From Nitrosomonadales bacterium (GTDB lineage Bacteria; Pseudomonadota; Gammaproteobacteria; Burkholderiales; Gallionellaceae), in the NCBI GenBank assembly GCA_016213335.1, contig JACRAQ010000121.1, forward strand, positions 1 to 45,723: DNA of 45,723 nt. Direction: 5' to 3'. The translations under genes were made by a program, and so were the position numbers. Under the pieces are notes generated by a model. It worked only from the letters and a program-made list of their open reading frames with translations, was not told where the DNA came from and searched no databases. This document shows, piece after piece, positions 23,734-32,939 of this stretch (position 1 is the stretch's first letter; each line of letters starts with the position of its first letter).

Positions 23734-24162
23734 GGCCGCCCCCGCCCCCCCGCAACCTGCAACTTCCGTGCTGGCACGCCCGATGTGGCGAAGGCCACAG
23801 CCCGGGAAAGCGCCCGGGCAGCAATCCGCCGGCAATGGCAAAACGCACGAAACAGCGCGTCTGCCGACGCAGCCATCAAATTGGGTTGATCGTTCACCAC
23901 TTTTCCATTATTCCATGCCACTGCCATTTTTATCCGTGATATTACGCCGGCTTCCACGTTTACTCTTGATGGGTGCAGTTACGCTGCCTGCTGTCAGCCC
24001 GGAGCGCATGCCGTCACCGTCTTGCCACCCATGGCGCCCAGCTTGCAACGGCTGGCGCTGCTTCGGGTTGATACGAGGCGGAGCACCCGACGGCAGGATG
24101 TTGAGAATGCAGCGAGAGATGGCCGGGCAAGCCGGAAACCGGCAGGAAAGCGTCGCGGTGCG
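23734..24162. other. 429-bp intergenic region without a recognisable gene
   Basis: No open frame here shows family similarity. The only structure noticed is a small GCCGG-aaa-CCGGC hairpin at 24131-24143, without a T tract, close to the hldD end. The promoter of the GGDEF-EAL gene is presumably inside, but no clear hexamers were found. Confidence 0.6.
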
Positions 24163-25158
24163 CTAGCGCCCGCCCAGCATATAAGTCACATAGCGCGCCA
24201 CACCCTGCTCCACGCTCAGGAACGGCTCGCCATACCCTGCCGCGCGCAATGCGCCGATGTCGGCCTGGGTATAGCTCTGGTACTTTCCCTTCAATTGCTC
24301 CGGAAAAGGGATGTAGCGGATCAGTTGCTGCTGCTGCATGGCTTCCAGCGTCAGCGCGCTGCCGCCATCCACCCCGCGCAGCGTGTTGACGGCGGCGACC
24401 GCCACATCGTTGAAGCTCTGCGCGCGGCCCGTGCCGAGATTGAAAATGCCTGATTTGTTCGGATGATCCAGGAAATGCATGTTGACTTTGACCACGTCCT
24501 CCACCGAAACGAAATCGCGCAATTGCCCGCCGTTCTCGTACCCGTCGCACCCCTCGAACAGTTTCACGTATCCGTCGGCGCGGTACTGGTTGAACAGGTG
24601 GCAGGCCACCGAAGCCATGCGCCCCTTGTGCGCCTCGCGCGGGCCGTACACGTTGAAATAGCGCAGGCCGACAATCTGCGCATTGCGCTTGTGCCAGCGG
24701 CGGCGCACCACTTGGTCGAACAGGAACTTGGAATAGGCGTAGACGTTGAGCGGCGCCTCGTATTCGCGGCTCTCCCTGAACGTCGGGCCGGCGCCGTACA
24801 CCGATGCGGAAGAAGCATACAGCAAGGGCACTTCCTCATTCTGGCAGTAGTTGAGCAGCCCCAGCGCATAGCGGTAATTGTTCTTCATCATGTAGCGGCC
24901 ATCGCTTTCCATGGTGTCGGAGCAGGCGCCCTGGTGCAGCACCGCCGTGATGAGGCCATCGAAGAACCCCTCCTCCAGCTTGCTGAAAAACTCTTCCTTG
25001 TCCAGATAGTCGGCTATATCGCTGTCCGCGAGATTCCTGAATTTGTCGGCGTTTTTCAGGTTGTCCACCGCGATGATGTTGTTCTCGCCGCGCTCGTTCA
25101 GCGCCTTCACCAGATTGGCGCCGATAAATCCGGCTGCGCCGGTGACGATGTAGTACAT
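24163..25158 (-). CDS. hldD: ADP-L-glycero-D-manno-heptose 6-epimerase
   Basis: HldD converts ADP-D,D-heptose to ADP-L,D-heptose for the LPS inner core. It is 331 aa, an extended [17 protein letters not shown] at the N-terminus, the catalytic YxxxK in [27 protein letters not shown], and [15 protein letters not shown]. The ATG at 25158 lies 7 bp after AAGGAG; a TTG two codons earlier is not needed. It follows hldA on the same strand, after a polypurine/polypyrimidine hairpin repeat. Confidence 0.95.
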   Translation of the reverse strand: MYYIVTGAAGFIGANLVKALNERGENNIIAVDNLKNADKFRNLADSDIADYLDKEEFFSKLEEGFFDGLITAVLHQGACSDTMESDGRYMMKNNYRYALGLLNYCQNEEVPLLYASSASVYGAGPTFRESREYEAPLNVYAYSKFLFDQVVRRRWHKRNAQIVGLRYFNVYGPREAHKGRMASVACHLFNQYRADGYVKLFEGCDGYENGGQLRDFVSVEDVVKVNMHFLDHPNKSGIFNLGTGRAQSFNDVAVAAVNTLRGVDGGSALTLEAMQQQQLIRYIPFPEQLKGKYQSYTQADIGALRAAGYGEPFLSVEQGVARYVTYMLGGR

Positions 25159-25181
25159 ATTCAAACTCCTTAATGGAGAAG

Positions 25182-25254
25182 AGTGAAGAGGGAAGGAAGA
25201 AGGGGAAAACGCTGACCGCTTCTACCCTTCTTCCTTCTCCCTTCTCCCTTCACT
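25182..25254. repeat. Polypurine inverted repeat between hldA and hldD
   Basis: agtgaagagggaaggaagaa... (25182-25204) faces its approximate complement, cccttcttccttctccct... (25225-25254), giving an imperfect hairpin of about 20 bp. The right arm also encodes the last ten residues of HldA and its stop. This resembles dispersed GAAGAG/GGAAG-type intergenic repeats. Confidence 0.65.
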
Positions 25255-26187
25255 AATGTCTCTCATAATTTCTTCCCGGCTCACCACCGCCGTGCCCAGC
25301 TTGCCCACTACGATGCCGGCAGCGCGGTTGGCAATGCGCATCGCCAGCGGCAAGTCCGCCCCGCTGGCCAGCATGGTCGCCATCGTTGCAATCACGGTAT
25401 CGCCCGCGCCGCTGACCTCGAACACCTCGCGCGCCTGCGCCGCTTCGTGCAGCACCTCATGCGCGCGGTACAGGCTCATGCCCTCCTCGCTGCGCGTCAC
25501 CAGCAAAGCATCCAGCTTCAATCCGGCGCGCAGGCGCTCCGCCTTGGCAGACAGTTCGGCCTCGCTTTTCCAGCCGCCCGCCACCTGGCGGAATTCGCTG
25601 CGGTTCGGCGTCAGCAGGGTGGCCCCGCTATAGCGCGCGTAATCTTCACCCTTGGGGTCAACCAGCACCGGCTTGCCCGCCGCGCGCGCCAGCCGGATCA
25701 TTTCGCCGATGTGCGCCAGCCCGCCCTTGCCATAATCCGACAGCACCACCACATCGGCGCGCGGCAACTGGGTGCGGAAATCTGCCAGCTTGGCGTTCAG
25801 CACCTCGTGGCTGGGCTGCGTTTCAAAATCAATCCGCAGCAACTGCTGGTGTCGCGCGATGGCACGCAGCTTGATGGTGGTGGAAATGGTGGCGTCGCGG
25901 TGCAGCGATGCGGTCACCCCGCCCTGCCCGGCCAGCAGTTTTTCCAGACACGCACCCGCCTCGTCCGCTCCCACCACCGACAGCAGGGTGCAGTGCGCGC
26001 CCAGCGCGGCCACGTTGCGCGCCACGTTGGCCGCACCGCCGGGACGCTCCTCGGCACGCGCGACCTTGAGCACCGGCACCGGCGCTTCCGGCGAAATCCG
26101 CTCGACATCGCCGAACCAGTAGCGGTCCAGCATCACGTCGCCCGCCACCAATACGCGGGCTTTGTCGAATGAAGGCAACAAACTCAT
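25222..26187 (-). CDS. hldA: D-glycero-beta-D-manno-heptose-7-phosphate kinase (RfaE domain I)
   Basis: The enzyme (321 aa, PfkB/ribokinase fold) phosphorylates heptose 7-phosphate at C1 for ADP-heptose synthesis. Motifs are [13 protein letters not shown] at the N-terminus, [28 protein letters not shown], and the anion-hole/catalytic [13 protein letters not shown]. It is monofunctional: the adenylyltransferase half of HldE is absent. The ATG at 26187 overlaps the pyrF stop by 4 bp (ATGA), so this gene is coupled to pyrF. The C-terminal [10 protein letters not shown] is encoded by the inverted-repeat arm downstream and is probably a non-conserved tail. Confidence 0.93.
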   Translation of the reverse strand: MSLLPSFDKARVLVAGDVMLDRYWFGDVERISPEAPVPVLKVARAEERPGGAANVARNVAALGAHCTLLSVVGADEAGACLEKLLAGQGGVTASLHRDATISTTIKLRAIARHQQLLRIDFETQPSHEVLNAKLADFRTQLPRADVVVLSDYGKGGLAHIGEMIRLARAAGKPVLVDPKGEDYARYSGATLLTPNRSEFRQVAGGWKSEAELSAKAERLRAGLKLDALLVTRSEEGMSLYRAHEVLHEAAQAREVFEVSGAGDTVIATMATMLASGADLPLAMRIANRAAGIVVGKLGTAVVSREEIMRDISEGRREKEEG

Positions 26188-26885
26188 ACAACCTCTCCCA
26201 ACTGTTCCGAAATCTGCCGCAGCGCCAACATGGGGTCGGCAGCGCGGGTGATGGGACGGCCTATCACCAGATAGTTCGCCCCGTTTTCCAGTGCGGCGCG
26301 CGGCGTCATGATCCGCGACTGATCGTCTGCCGCAGCATCGGCCGGGCGGATACCCGGCGTGACCAGGCAGAATTCCCTGCCGCAATGCTGGCGCAATAGC
26401 GCAGCCTCCTGCGCCGAACATACCACACCGCCCAGCCCACTGTCGCGCGCCAGCATGGCCAGCCGCAGCACCATCTCGGCTGGCGTGGCTGCGATCCCGA
26501 TTTCCGTCAGATCGCCCTGCGCCATGCTGGTGAGCACGGTCACGGCGATCAGCCTGGGGGGGCGCGCCGTTTGCGCCACTGCCGCGCACGCCGCTTCCAT
26601 CATCTTGCGCCCGCCGAGTGCGTGCACGTTGACCATCCACACACCCAGCGCGGCAGCAGCCTTGCATGCCTGCGCCGCCGTATTGGGAATGTCGTGAAAT
26701 TTCAGGTCAAGAAAAACCTCGAATCCGCGCCGCATGAGCCGCTCCACCAGTTGCGGCCCTTCCGCCGTAAACAGCTCCTTACCCACCTTGAGACGGCACA
26801 GCGAGGGTTCCAGCCGTGCAGCCAGATCCAGCGCAGGCACGGCCTGCGGATAATCGAGCGCGACGATGATTCTGGGATCGTTCAT
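26184..26885 (-). CDS. pyrF: Orotidine 5'-phosphate decarboxylase
   Basis: The last step of de novo UMP synthesis. The protein is a 233-aa TIM barrel with IVALDYPQ at the start, the catalytic [10 protein letters not shown] (Asp-x-Lys-x-x-Asp), [19 protein letters not shown] and VTPGIRP, and IGRPITRA near the end. The ATG is at 26885. It follows lapB after a repeat-filled spacer and overlaps hldA by 4 bp. Confidence 0.95.
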   Translation of the reverse strand: MNDPRIIVALDYPQAVPALDLAARLEPSLCRLKVGKELFTAEGPQLVERLMRRGFEVFLDLKFHDIPNTAAQACKAAAALGVWMVNVHALGGRKMMEAACAAVAQTARPPRLIAVTVLTSMAQGDLTEIGIAATPAEMVLRLAMLARDSGLGGVVCSAQEAALLRQHCGREFCLVTPGIRPADAAADDQSRIMTPRAALENGANYLVIGRPITRAADPMLALRQISEQLGEVV

Positions 26886-26894
26886 TTTTACAAT

Positions 26895-27010
26895 CTTTTT
26901 TATTTACCCACGAAAAACACGAAATTCACGAAAACAGGCAGTTGAGGAGCCATCTTCCTGGTGTTTTGCGGTTATTCGTTTGTTTCGTATCTTTGCGAGT
27001 TGGGCAAAAA
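26895..27010. repeat. CCACGAA-type dispersed repeat
   Basis: acccacgaaaaacacgaaat and following bases (from about 26905) are periodic in ACGAAA, and the other end (about 26965-27005: ttcgtttgtttcgtatcttt) is roughly the complement. The overall form is an imperfect long palindrome of about 100 bp in the pyrF-lapB spacer. No coding potential. Confidence 0.55.
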
Positions 27011-27046
27011 ACCGCCCATCCCTGCTTAACCCACTTCGCGGACAAC

Positions 27047-28222
27047 TTATATCGTCAGCCCGCTTTCCTCGCTCCGTCGCGGCGAATAGGTATCCCATCC
27101 GTGGCAGGCCGGACAATGCCAGTAGAACTGCCGCGCCTTGAAGCCGCAGCTGGTGCAGCGGTACATCGCCAGCGGGCGGGTGCGTTGATGCACCAGTTTC
27201 TTCACCATTTCAACGTCGGCACGGCGGTCATCGGGTATATCCAGCAGGCGCGCTTCCAGCAGTTTATCCAGCCCGAGCAGGGTCGGGCTGCGCTGCAACT
27301 CGTCGCGCACCAGCCTGTATGCGGCTTCCGCGCCATCACGTTGCAAAATAACGTGGAACAGCACGTTCATCAAATCCAGCGACGGGTACCTGGCAAGATA
27401 ACCTTGCAGCGCTGCGATGCCCGCTTCCGTGCGGGCGCTCTGACGATAGGCTTCCAGCATGCGTTCCGCTACCAGCGGAAGATATTGCGCATCCTGCTGC
27501 TCAATGCGCTTCCAGATCTCGATGGCCTCGGGGTAGTTGTGCGCAGCATATTCGATGTCCCCCAGCATCATGCTGGCACGCACCGATCTCGGGTATCTCA
27601 CCAGCGCCTGTTTCAAGTGGGTACGGGCAGTATCCACCCGCTTGTGCGGCAGCTCGGCGGCGGCCAGCTCGCAGTAGAAAAAGGCTGCCTCCCTGTCGTG
27701 AGGGTGCCCGGAAACCGCAGCCAGGCGCTGCGTCACGTCTATCGCCTTGAGCCAGTCTTTTTCCTTCTGGTACAGCTCCAGCAGAAACTCCAGCGAGGGA
27801 GCGGCATACGGTGTGTCCTGCAAATCCTGGAACAGCGCCTCGGCGCGATCCAGAATTCCCGCCTTGAGATAATCCTGCGCCAGCTCGAACAGGGCCTGCT
27901 GCCGCTTGTCTTCTTCCAGATCGGCGCGCTCGACCAGGTTCAGGTGCATGCGCAAGGCGCGGTCCACCTCCCCCCGGCGCCGGAACAGGCTGCCCAGCGC
28001 GAAGTGCAGCTCGATCGTCTGTGGATCAACCTTGACCACCTCGATGAACGCCTCGATGGCCTTGTCCTGCTGCTCGTTGAGCAGGAAATTGAGCCCTTGA
28101 AAATAGGAGCGCGGCAGGGCGCTGGATTCGGACAGCAACTGCTTGATGTCTATGCGCGCTGCCAGCCACCCCATGCCGAAAAACAGCGGGAAGGCCCGCA
28201 GCATCCACGGCTCGAATTCCAT
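27047..28222 (-). CDS. lapB: Lipopolysaccharide assembly protein LapB
   Basis: LapB is an inner-membrane TPR protein that controls LpxC turnover with FtsH and so sets LPS levels. At 391 aa it matches the family length. It has a single N-terminal membrane segment (about residues 5-20), about nine TPR-like units, and a C-terminal rubredoxin-like zinc ribbon (MYRCTSCGFKARQFYWHCPACHGWDTY; two CxxC pairs). The ATG at 28222 leads directly into MEFEPWML and the membrane helix, so the longer reading upstream is not used. It lies 10 bp after lapA. Confidence 0.94.
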   Translation of the reverse strand: MEFEPWMLRAFPLFFGMGWLAARIDIKQLLSESSALPRSYFQGLNFLLNEQQDKAIEAFIEVVKVDPQTIELHFALGSLFRRRGEVDRALRMHLNLVERADLEEDKRQQALFELAQDYLKAGILDRAEALFQDLQDTPYAAPSLEFLLELYQKEKDWLKAIDVTQRLAAVSGHPHDREAAFFYCELAAAELPHKRVDTARTHLKQALVRYPRSVRASMMLGDIEYAAHNYPEAIEIWKRIEQQDAQYLPLVAERMLEAYRQSARTEAGIAALQGYLARYPSLDLMNVLFHVILQRDGAEAAYRLVRDELQRSPTLLGLDKLLEARLLDIPDDRRADVEMVKKLVHQRTRPLAMYRCTSCGFKARQFYWHCPACHGWDTYSPRRSEESGLTI

Positions 28223-28232
28223 AAGGGCGCTA

Positions 28233-28529
28233 TCAGGAAGGCTGGATTGGCATCTGCTGGGTTTCGCCGACACCGGCGAGCTTGTTTTTCAGGCGCAGGT
28301 CGCGCTTGAGCGCGGCAATCTCCCTGCGTTGCCGGAAAGCATTCCCCAGCATGGCGAGTATGCCGATGCCCATTCCGGCGGCAAAAAAAAGCAGCATCAC
28401 CACCACCAGTGATGCCTGCCATTCAAAACCGAAAAAATAGCGCAGCACCACGGGCTCGTTGTTCTTCAGGGCGAGGCCGAGCAGCAGGAAAAACAGGGCG
28501 GCGCGCAACAGCCAATTCAGATAACGCAT
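28233..28529 (-). CDS. lapA: Lipopolysaccharide assembly protein LapA
   Basis: This is a 98-aa membrane protein with two hydrophobic helices (about residues 7-22 and 38-60) followed by a basic coiled coil (AFRQRREIAALKRDLRLKN). This is the LapA/DUF1049 layout. It is cotranscribed with lapB. Its ATG is at 28529 and has no strong ribosome site. The proline/glutamine tail is not conserved. Confidence 0.92.
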   Translation of the reverse strand: MRYLNWLLRAALFFLLLGLALKNNEPVVLRYFFGFEWQASLVVVMLLFFAAGMGIGILAMLGNAFRQRREIAALKRDLRLKNKLAGVGETQQMPIQPS

Positions 28530-28572
28530 GGTTTAGGCATGAAAACGATAAACAACAATAACACGAACCGGT

Positions 28573-28607
28573 AAAAAATCGGCGGCCCCATCTTGCGACA
28601 GGCCGCC
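28573..28607 (-). terminator. Intrinsic terminator after ihfB
   Basis: On the minus strand, GGCGGCC (28601-28607) pairs with GGCCGCC (28581-28587) across a 13-nt loop and is followed by GATTTTTT. It lies between ihfB and lapA and would terminate or attenuate ihfB transcription. Confidence 0.75.
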
Positions 28608-28643
28608 AATTTGCTTGCACCCTCTCCCGGCAGGAATTCCGGC

Positions 28644-28931
28644 TCAGTGAGGCGGGTAATCAACCCGCTCCCTCAATTCCTTGCCGGCCTTGAAGTGCGG
28701 CACATGCTTGGCAGGTACCTGCACCCTGTCACCCGACTTGGGGTTGCGCCCGATTCGCGGCGGCCGGTAGTTCAGCGAAAAACTGCCGAAACCGCGTATT
28801 TCGATGCGCCCTCCGCGCGCCAAGGATCCCGACAGGGTGTCGAGAATCACCTTGACCGCCAGCTCGGCGTCCTTGGCCAGCAGTTGCGGATAGCGCTCAG
28901 CCAGCCTGGCGATAAGATCGGAACGTGTCAT
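28644..28931 (-). CDS. ihfB: Integration host factor beta subunit
   Basis: The beta subunit of the DNA-bending heterodimer IHF. It is 95 aa, HU/IHF fold: [17 protein letters not shown], then [18 protein letters not shown], and the DNA-inserting arm [20 protein letters not shown] with its conserved proline, ending in [10 protein letters not shown]. It lies 8 bp downstream of rpsA, the universal rpsA-ihfB linkage in proteobacteria. Confidence 0.96.
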   Translation of the reverse strand: MTRSDLIARLAERYPQLLAKDAELAVKVILDTLSGSLARGGRIEIRGFGSFSLNYRPPRIGRNPKSGDRVQVPAKHVPHFKAGKELRERVDYPPH

Positions 28932-28939
28932 CGCACCCC

Positions 28940-30661
28940 CTACTGCGCATCAACCTTGCTGGTGTCGAGCTTCGCCTTGAGCAAGGCGCCCAGGTTGGTG
29001 GTTCCGGCTGCGCCGGCAGCGGTGTTGTCCGCCGCGAGCCGCTGCATGGCAACCGCTTCCTCAGCCTTGTCGAGCGCCTTGACCGACAGGTTGATGCCTC
29101 GGTTCTTGCGATCAATATTGATGATGGCAGCCCTCACCGCATCGCCTTCCTTGAAGTGGTTGCGGATATCTTCGACGCGGTCGGCCGACACCTCCGAAGC
29201 CTTGAGATAGCCCTCGATCTCGCCGCCCAGGGTAATGATCGCGCCTTTGGCGTCAACCGATTTGACCACGCCGTCCACCACGCTGCCCTTGTCGTGCGTC
29301 GTGATGTAGCTGCTGAAAGGGTCGCCATCCATCTGCTTGATGCCCAGCGAAATGCGTTCACGCTCCACATCTATCGCCAGCACCATGGCTTCGACTTCAT
29401 CGCCCTTCTTGTAGTTGCGTACCGCTTCCTCGCCAGCCTGGCTCCAGGACAGGTCCGACAAATGCACCAGGCCGTCAATGCCGCCTTCCAGTCCGATGAA
29501 AATGCCGAAATCGGTGATGGACTTGATCTGCCCCTTCACCCGGTCGCCCTTCTTGTGGTTCAGGGAGAAATCTTCCCACGGGTTGGGCTGGCACTGCTTC
29601 ATGCCGAGCGAGATGCGGCGGCGCTGCTCGTCAATCTCGAGGATCATCACTTCGACTTCGTCGCCCAGCTGGACGACCTTGGAAGGATGCACGTTCTTGT
29701 TGGTCCAGTCCATTTCGGATACGTGCACCAGGCCTTCTATGCCCTGCTCGATCTCCACGAACGCGCCGTAGTCGGTCAGGTTGGTCACCTTGCCGAACAG
29801 GCGGGTGCCTTGCGGGTAACGCCGTGCCAGCCCGGACCACGGGTCGTCGCCCATTTGCTTGATACCGAGGGAAACGCGGTTTTTTTCCTGGTCAAACTTG
29901 AGGATCTTGGCCTCGACTTCGTCGCCCACCGCCAGCACTTCGGAGGGATGCTTGACGCGGCGCCACGCCAGGTCGGTAATGTGCAGCAGCCCGTCTATGC
30001 CGCCCAGGTCCACGAACGCGCCGTAATCGGTGATGTTTTTCACGATGCCCTTGACGATTGCGCCTTCCTTCAGGTTTTCCATCAAGGCCTGGCGGTCTGC
30101 GCCCGCGCTGGCTTCCAGCACGGCACGGCGCGAAACCACGACGTTGTTGCGCTTGCGGTCGAGCTTGATGACCTTCAGCTCCATGGTCTTGTTTTCGTAA
30201 GGCGTGGTGTCCTTGACCGGGCGGATGTCCACCAGCGAACCGGGCAGGAAGGCGCGTATGCCATTCACCGTGGCTGTCAGGCCACCCTTTACCTTACCGC
30301 TGACAAAACCTTCGACGATCTTGCCCTCTTCCATCGCCACTTCGAGATCGTGCCACGCCGCCAGGCGTTTGGCCTTCTCGCGCGACAGCTTGGTCTCGCC
30401 GTAGCCATTTTCCAGCGACTCGATCGCCACGGTGACAAAATCACCCGCCTTGGCTTCAACCTCGCCGGCAGCGTTGAGAAATTCTTCGACCGGTATAAAG
30501 CTCTCGGACTTCAGCCCGGCATTCACCACCACCACGTTGTGATCTATGCGCACGATTTGCGCGGTGATCAACTCGCCGGCGCGCATTTCCTTGCGCGTCA
30601 GGCTTTCTTCAAACAGTGAGGCAAAACTTTCCATATTGTTTACGGCAGCGTTCGCTATCAT
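28940..30661 (-). CDS. rpsA: 30S ribosomal protein S1
   Basis: S1 brings mRNA to the 30S subunit. The protein is 573 aa with six S1 (OB) repeats; clear ones start around [90 protein letters not shown] and [16 protein letters not shown]. The ATG at 30661 gives the N-terminus seen in betaproteobacterial S1 (a short tail before [12 protein letters not shown]); the ATG at 30634 is an alternative. No strong Shine-Dalgarno is present, as is usual for rpsA. Confidence 0.95.
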   Translation of the reverse strand: MIANAAVNNMESFASLFEESLTRKEMRAGELITAQIVRIDHNVVVVNAGLKSESFIPVEEFLNAAGEVEAKAGDFVTVAIESLENGYGETKLSREKAKRLAAWHDLEVAMEEGKIVEGFVSGKVKGGLTATVNGIRAFLPGSLVDIRPVKDTTPYENKTMELKVIKLDRKRNNVVVSRRAVLEASAGADRQALMENLKEGAIVKGIVKNITDYGAFVDLGGIDGLLHITDLAWRRVKHPSEVLAVGDEVEAKILKFDQEKNRVSLGIKQMGDDPWSGLARRYPQGTRLFGKVTNLTDYGAFVEIEQGIEGLVHVSEMDWTNKNVHPSKVVQLGDEVEVMILEIDEQRRRISLGMKQCQPNPWEDFSLNHKKGDRVKGQIKSITDFGIFIGLEGGIDGLVHLSDLSWSQAGEEAVRNYKKGDEVEAMVLAIDVERERISLGIKQMDGDPFSSYITTHDKGSVVDGVVKSVDAKGAIITLGGEIEGYLKASEVSADRVEDIRNHFKEGDAVRAAIINIDRKNRGINLSVKALDKAEEAVAMQRLAADNTAAGAAGTTNLGALLKAKLDTSKVDAQ

Positions 30662-30731
30662 TTATGTAGAAATTTCCAGAACAAATCCGCTTGGGGCGGG
30701 GGTTGGTTAAACAACCCAGCGAAAGGGGCTT

Positions 30732-32816
30732 TCACTGGGACGCGTTTGCACGGTAGCGTGCCAGCACTTCCTGCACCGCCTGCTCGATGGTCAGTTCAGT
30801 GGTGTCAAGCAGGCCTGCTCCCGGCGCCTGTTGCAGCGGCGCCACGCTACGCCGCGAATCCCGCTCGTCGCGCGCGCGCACCTCCTGCAAAAGGGACGCG
30901 ATATTAGCATTCATTCCTTTTTCCATCAACTGCTTATAACGCCGCTCGGCGCGCGCTTCCGCGCTGGCGCTGAGAAACACCTTCAAGGCCGCATCCGGGA
31001 ACACCACCGAGCCCATGTCGCGCCCATCCGCCACCAGGCCGGGCGCCCGGCGGAAGGCGCGCTGCCTGTCCAGCAGCGCCGCGCGCACCGCGGGCAACGC
31101 CGCCACTTTCGATGCCATATCCGCACATTGCTCGGAGCGCAGCTCATCGCCGACTTGCGCGCCATCCAGCCAGATGCCCGACTCCTCGAAGCGCGCATCC
31201 ATGCGCGCGGCCAGCTCGGCCAGGCGGTTTTCCGCATCCGGCGGCACACCGCGCTTCTGCGCCGCCAGCGCCAGCAGCCGGTACAAGGCGCCGCTGTCGA
31301 GAAAATGGAAGCTCAGCGCCCGGGCCACCAGCTGCGCCACGGTACCCTTGCCGGAAGCGGAAGGCCCGTCAATCGCGATCACCGGCACGGTCTTGACTAC
31401 CTGCGCGAAGCGCTCGAAATAATCTGGAAAAGTCTTTGCTACGCACTTGGGGTCGTTGATGCGCACGCCCGCGCCACCGAACGCGGCAAGCGAAAAACAC
31501 ATCGCCATACGGTGGTCGTCGTAGGTGTCTATACCAGAGCTTGTTGCCGTCTGGAGATAGCCCGCAGCGGGCGGGGTGATACGGAGATAATCCACCCCCT
31601 CTTCTGCTGTCGCGCCGAGCTTGCGCAGCTCGGTCGCCATCGCCGCAATGCGATCGGTCTCTTTGACGCGCCAACTGGCAATATTGCGCAAGGTGGTTGT
31701 GCCATCGGCAAACAATGCGGCCACCGCCAGCGTCATCGCCGCATCGGGAATGTGGTTGCAGTCGAGGTCAATGGCCTTGAGCTTGCCGGATCCGGGTGCG
31801 CGCACCTCCATCCAGTTCGGGCCCATCGTCATTCGTGCGCCCATCTTTTCCAGCGCCTCGGCGAAGCGCACGTCGCCTTGCACGCTATCACGCCCTACGC
31901 CCTCCACGCGCACCGGTCCACCGCCAATCGCCCCAGCCGCAAGGAAATACGAGGCGGACGAGGCATCACCTTCCACGTAAACCGTGCCGGGGCTGCGGTA
32001 GCGCTGCCCGCCGGGCACAATAAAGCTCTGCCATTCCTGGCGTTGCCCCTCCGACACGTTAGCCGTCAGGCCCGATTGCGGGAGGAGGGGCAATGCGGCG
32101 GTTCCCGCACCAGAATGCTCCGCATCACCGTGTCCCCGCCGCACCTTGACGCCGAAGCGCGCCATCATCGCCAGCGTGATCTCGATGTACGGTTTGGAAA
32201 TCAACTCACCAACCACTTCAATCTTCACCGTGCGGCCCAGCATGGGCAACGCCATCAGCAGCCCGGTGAGAAACTGGCTCGACACGTCGCCGCGTACCTG
32301 AACCATGGCGCCCGACAACTTCGCAGGAAAAATTTCCAGCGGCGGGAAACCCTCATTGCCCAAGTAACGGATATCCGCCCCCAACTGGCGCAATGCCTCC
32401 CCCAGGTCGCCGATAGGGCGCTCGTGCATGCGCGGCACACCCGACAATTCATAATGCCCCCCCGCCAAAGCCAGCGCCGCTGTCAGCGGGCGGAACGCGG
32501 TGCCCGCATTGCCGAGGAACAGCTTGGCATTTTTATTTGGAAAATCGCCGCCGCAGCCGGTTACGCGATAAGCCTGTCCTGAGCTTTGTCGAAGGGCGTT
32601 GTCGCCCAACGACTCCACCGCAACGCCCAAAGTGTGCAGCGCTTCCAGCATGCGCCCGGTATCGTCGGAATGCAGCAAGTCGCGCACTTCGGTCGCACCT
32701 TCCGACAATGCCGCCAGCAGCAGCACGCGATTGGAAATGCTCTTCGAGCCGGGCAGGCGCACCGTGCCGCGCGCGGACAACAACGGGGGGAGATCGAGAA
32801 AATTTTCGGATGACAT
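30732..32816 (-). CDS. aroA-cmk: Bifunctional 3-phosphoshikimate 1-carboxyvinyltransferase / cytidylate kinase
   Basis: A 694-aa fusion. Residues 1-474 are EPSP synthase (shikimate to chorismate pathway): [48 protein letters not shown], and [12 protein letters not shown]. Residues from about 476 are cytidylate kinase (CMP to CDP): [17 protein letters not shown] is the P-loop and [12 protein letters not shown] the nucleotide-binding segment. Fused aroA-cmk is known in some betaproteobacteria. Two odd stretches interrupt the AroA part: residues 74-81 (ALRQSSGQ) and about 228-261 (GHGDAEHSG... to ...GQRQE). Both are encoded by repeat-like DNA and keep the frame. I chose the ATG at 32816 because the family N-terminus begins there, although no ribosome binding site is visible. 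rpsA follows. Confidence 0.93.
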   Translation of the reverse strand: MSSENFLDLPPLLSARGTVRLPGSKSISNRVLLLAALSEGATEVRDLLHSDDTGRMLEALHTLGVAVESLGDNALRQSSGQAYRVTGCGGDFPNKNAKLFLGNAGTAFRPLTAALALAGGHYELSGVPRMHERPIGDLGEALRQLGADIRYLGNEGFPPLEIFPAKLSGAMVQVRGDVSSQFLTGLLMALPMLGRTVKIEVVGELISKPYIEITLAMMARFGVKVRRGHGDAEHSGAGTAALPLLPQSGLTANVSEGQRQEWQSFIVPGGQRYRSPGTVYVEGDASSASYFLAAGAIGGGPVRVEGVGRDSVQGDVRFAEALEKMGARMTMGPNWMEVRAPGSGKLKAIDLDCNHIPDAAMTLAVAALFADGTTTLRNIASWRVKETDRIAAMATELRKLGATAEEGVDYLRITPPAAGYLQTATSSGIDTYDDHRMAMCFSLAAFGGAGVRINDPKCVAKTFPDYFERFAQVVKTVPVIAIDGPSASGKGTVAQLVARALSFHFLDSGALYRLLALAAQKRGVPPDAENRLAELAARMDARFEESGIWLDGAQVGDELRSEQCADMASKVAALPAVRAALLDRQRAFRRAPGLVADGRDMGSVVFPDAALKVFLSASAEARAERRYKQLMEKGMNANIASLLQEVRARDERDSRRSVAPLQQAPGAGLLDTTELTIEQAVQEVLARYRANASQ
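32034..32135 (-). repeat. In-frame insertion 2 in aroA (repeat-like, palindromic)
   Basis: These roughly 102 bp encode 34 residues absent from the usual EPSP synthase sequence, where FGVKV should be followed closely by the [12 protein letters not shown] segment. The DNA contains a 10-bp inverted repeat, ttgcccctcc (32043-32052) against ggaggggcaa (32084-32093), as in a small mobile palindromic element. Confidence 0.65.
32573..32597 (-). repeat. In-frame insertion 1 in aroA (TCCTGAGC-TTGTCGAAGG repeat)
   Basis: cctgtcctgagctttgtcga and following ggg match the widespread dispersed repeat whose core is TCCTGAGCTTGTCGAAGG, with one extra T. The insert gives residues ALRQSSGQ at 74-81; the extra base keeps the frame open. 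Confidence 0.8.
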
Positions 32817-32939
32817 GGAGAGAGAGGTTTGCAACGGGCTGCGCCAAATAATTCTGAGGGTGGCATGATACCGTAGCGAGGGGGGGCACGCATGGTTGCC
32901 GGGGGCTGCCCGGCGAAGCTGGTTCAGCAACCCGCTGCC

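Noticed and set aside
26187-26667. N-terminal extension of hldA (160 extra codons)
   Set aside because: The extra part overlaps pyrF and is Arg/Gly-rich without similarity; the ATG at 26187 begins the PfkB-family N-terminus and overlaps pyrF by 4 bp as coupled genes do.
28925-30619. 564-codon open frame opposite rpsA
   Set aside because: Antisense to the six S1 repeats; it only mirrors the repetition of S1 and has no start signal.
30831-32582. 583-codon open frame opposite aroA-cmk
   Set aside because: Antisense shadow of a well-conserved fused enzyme; Arg/His-rich with no recognisable motif.
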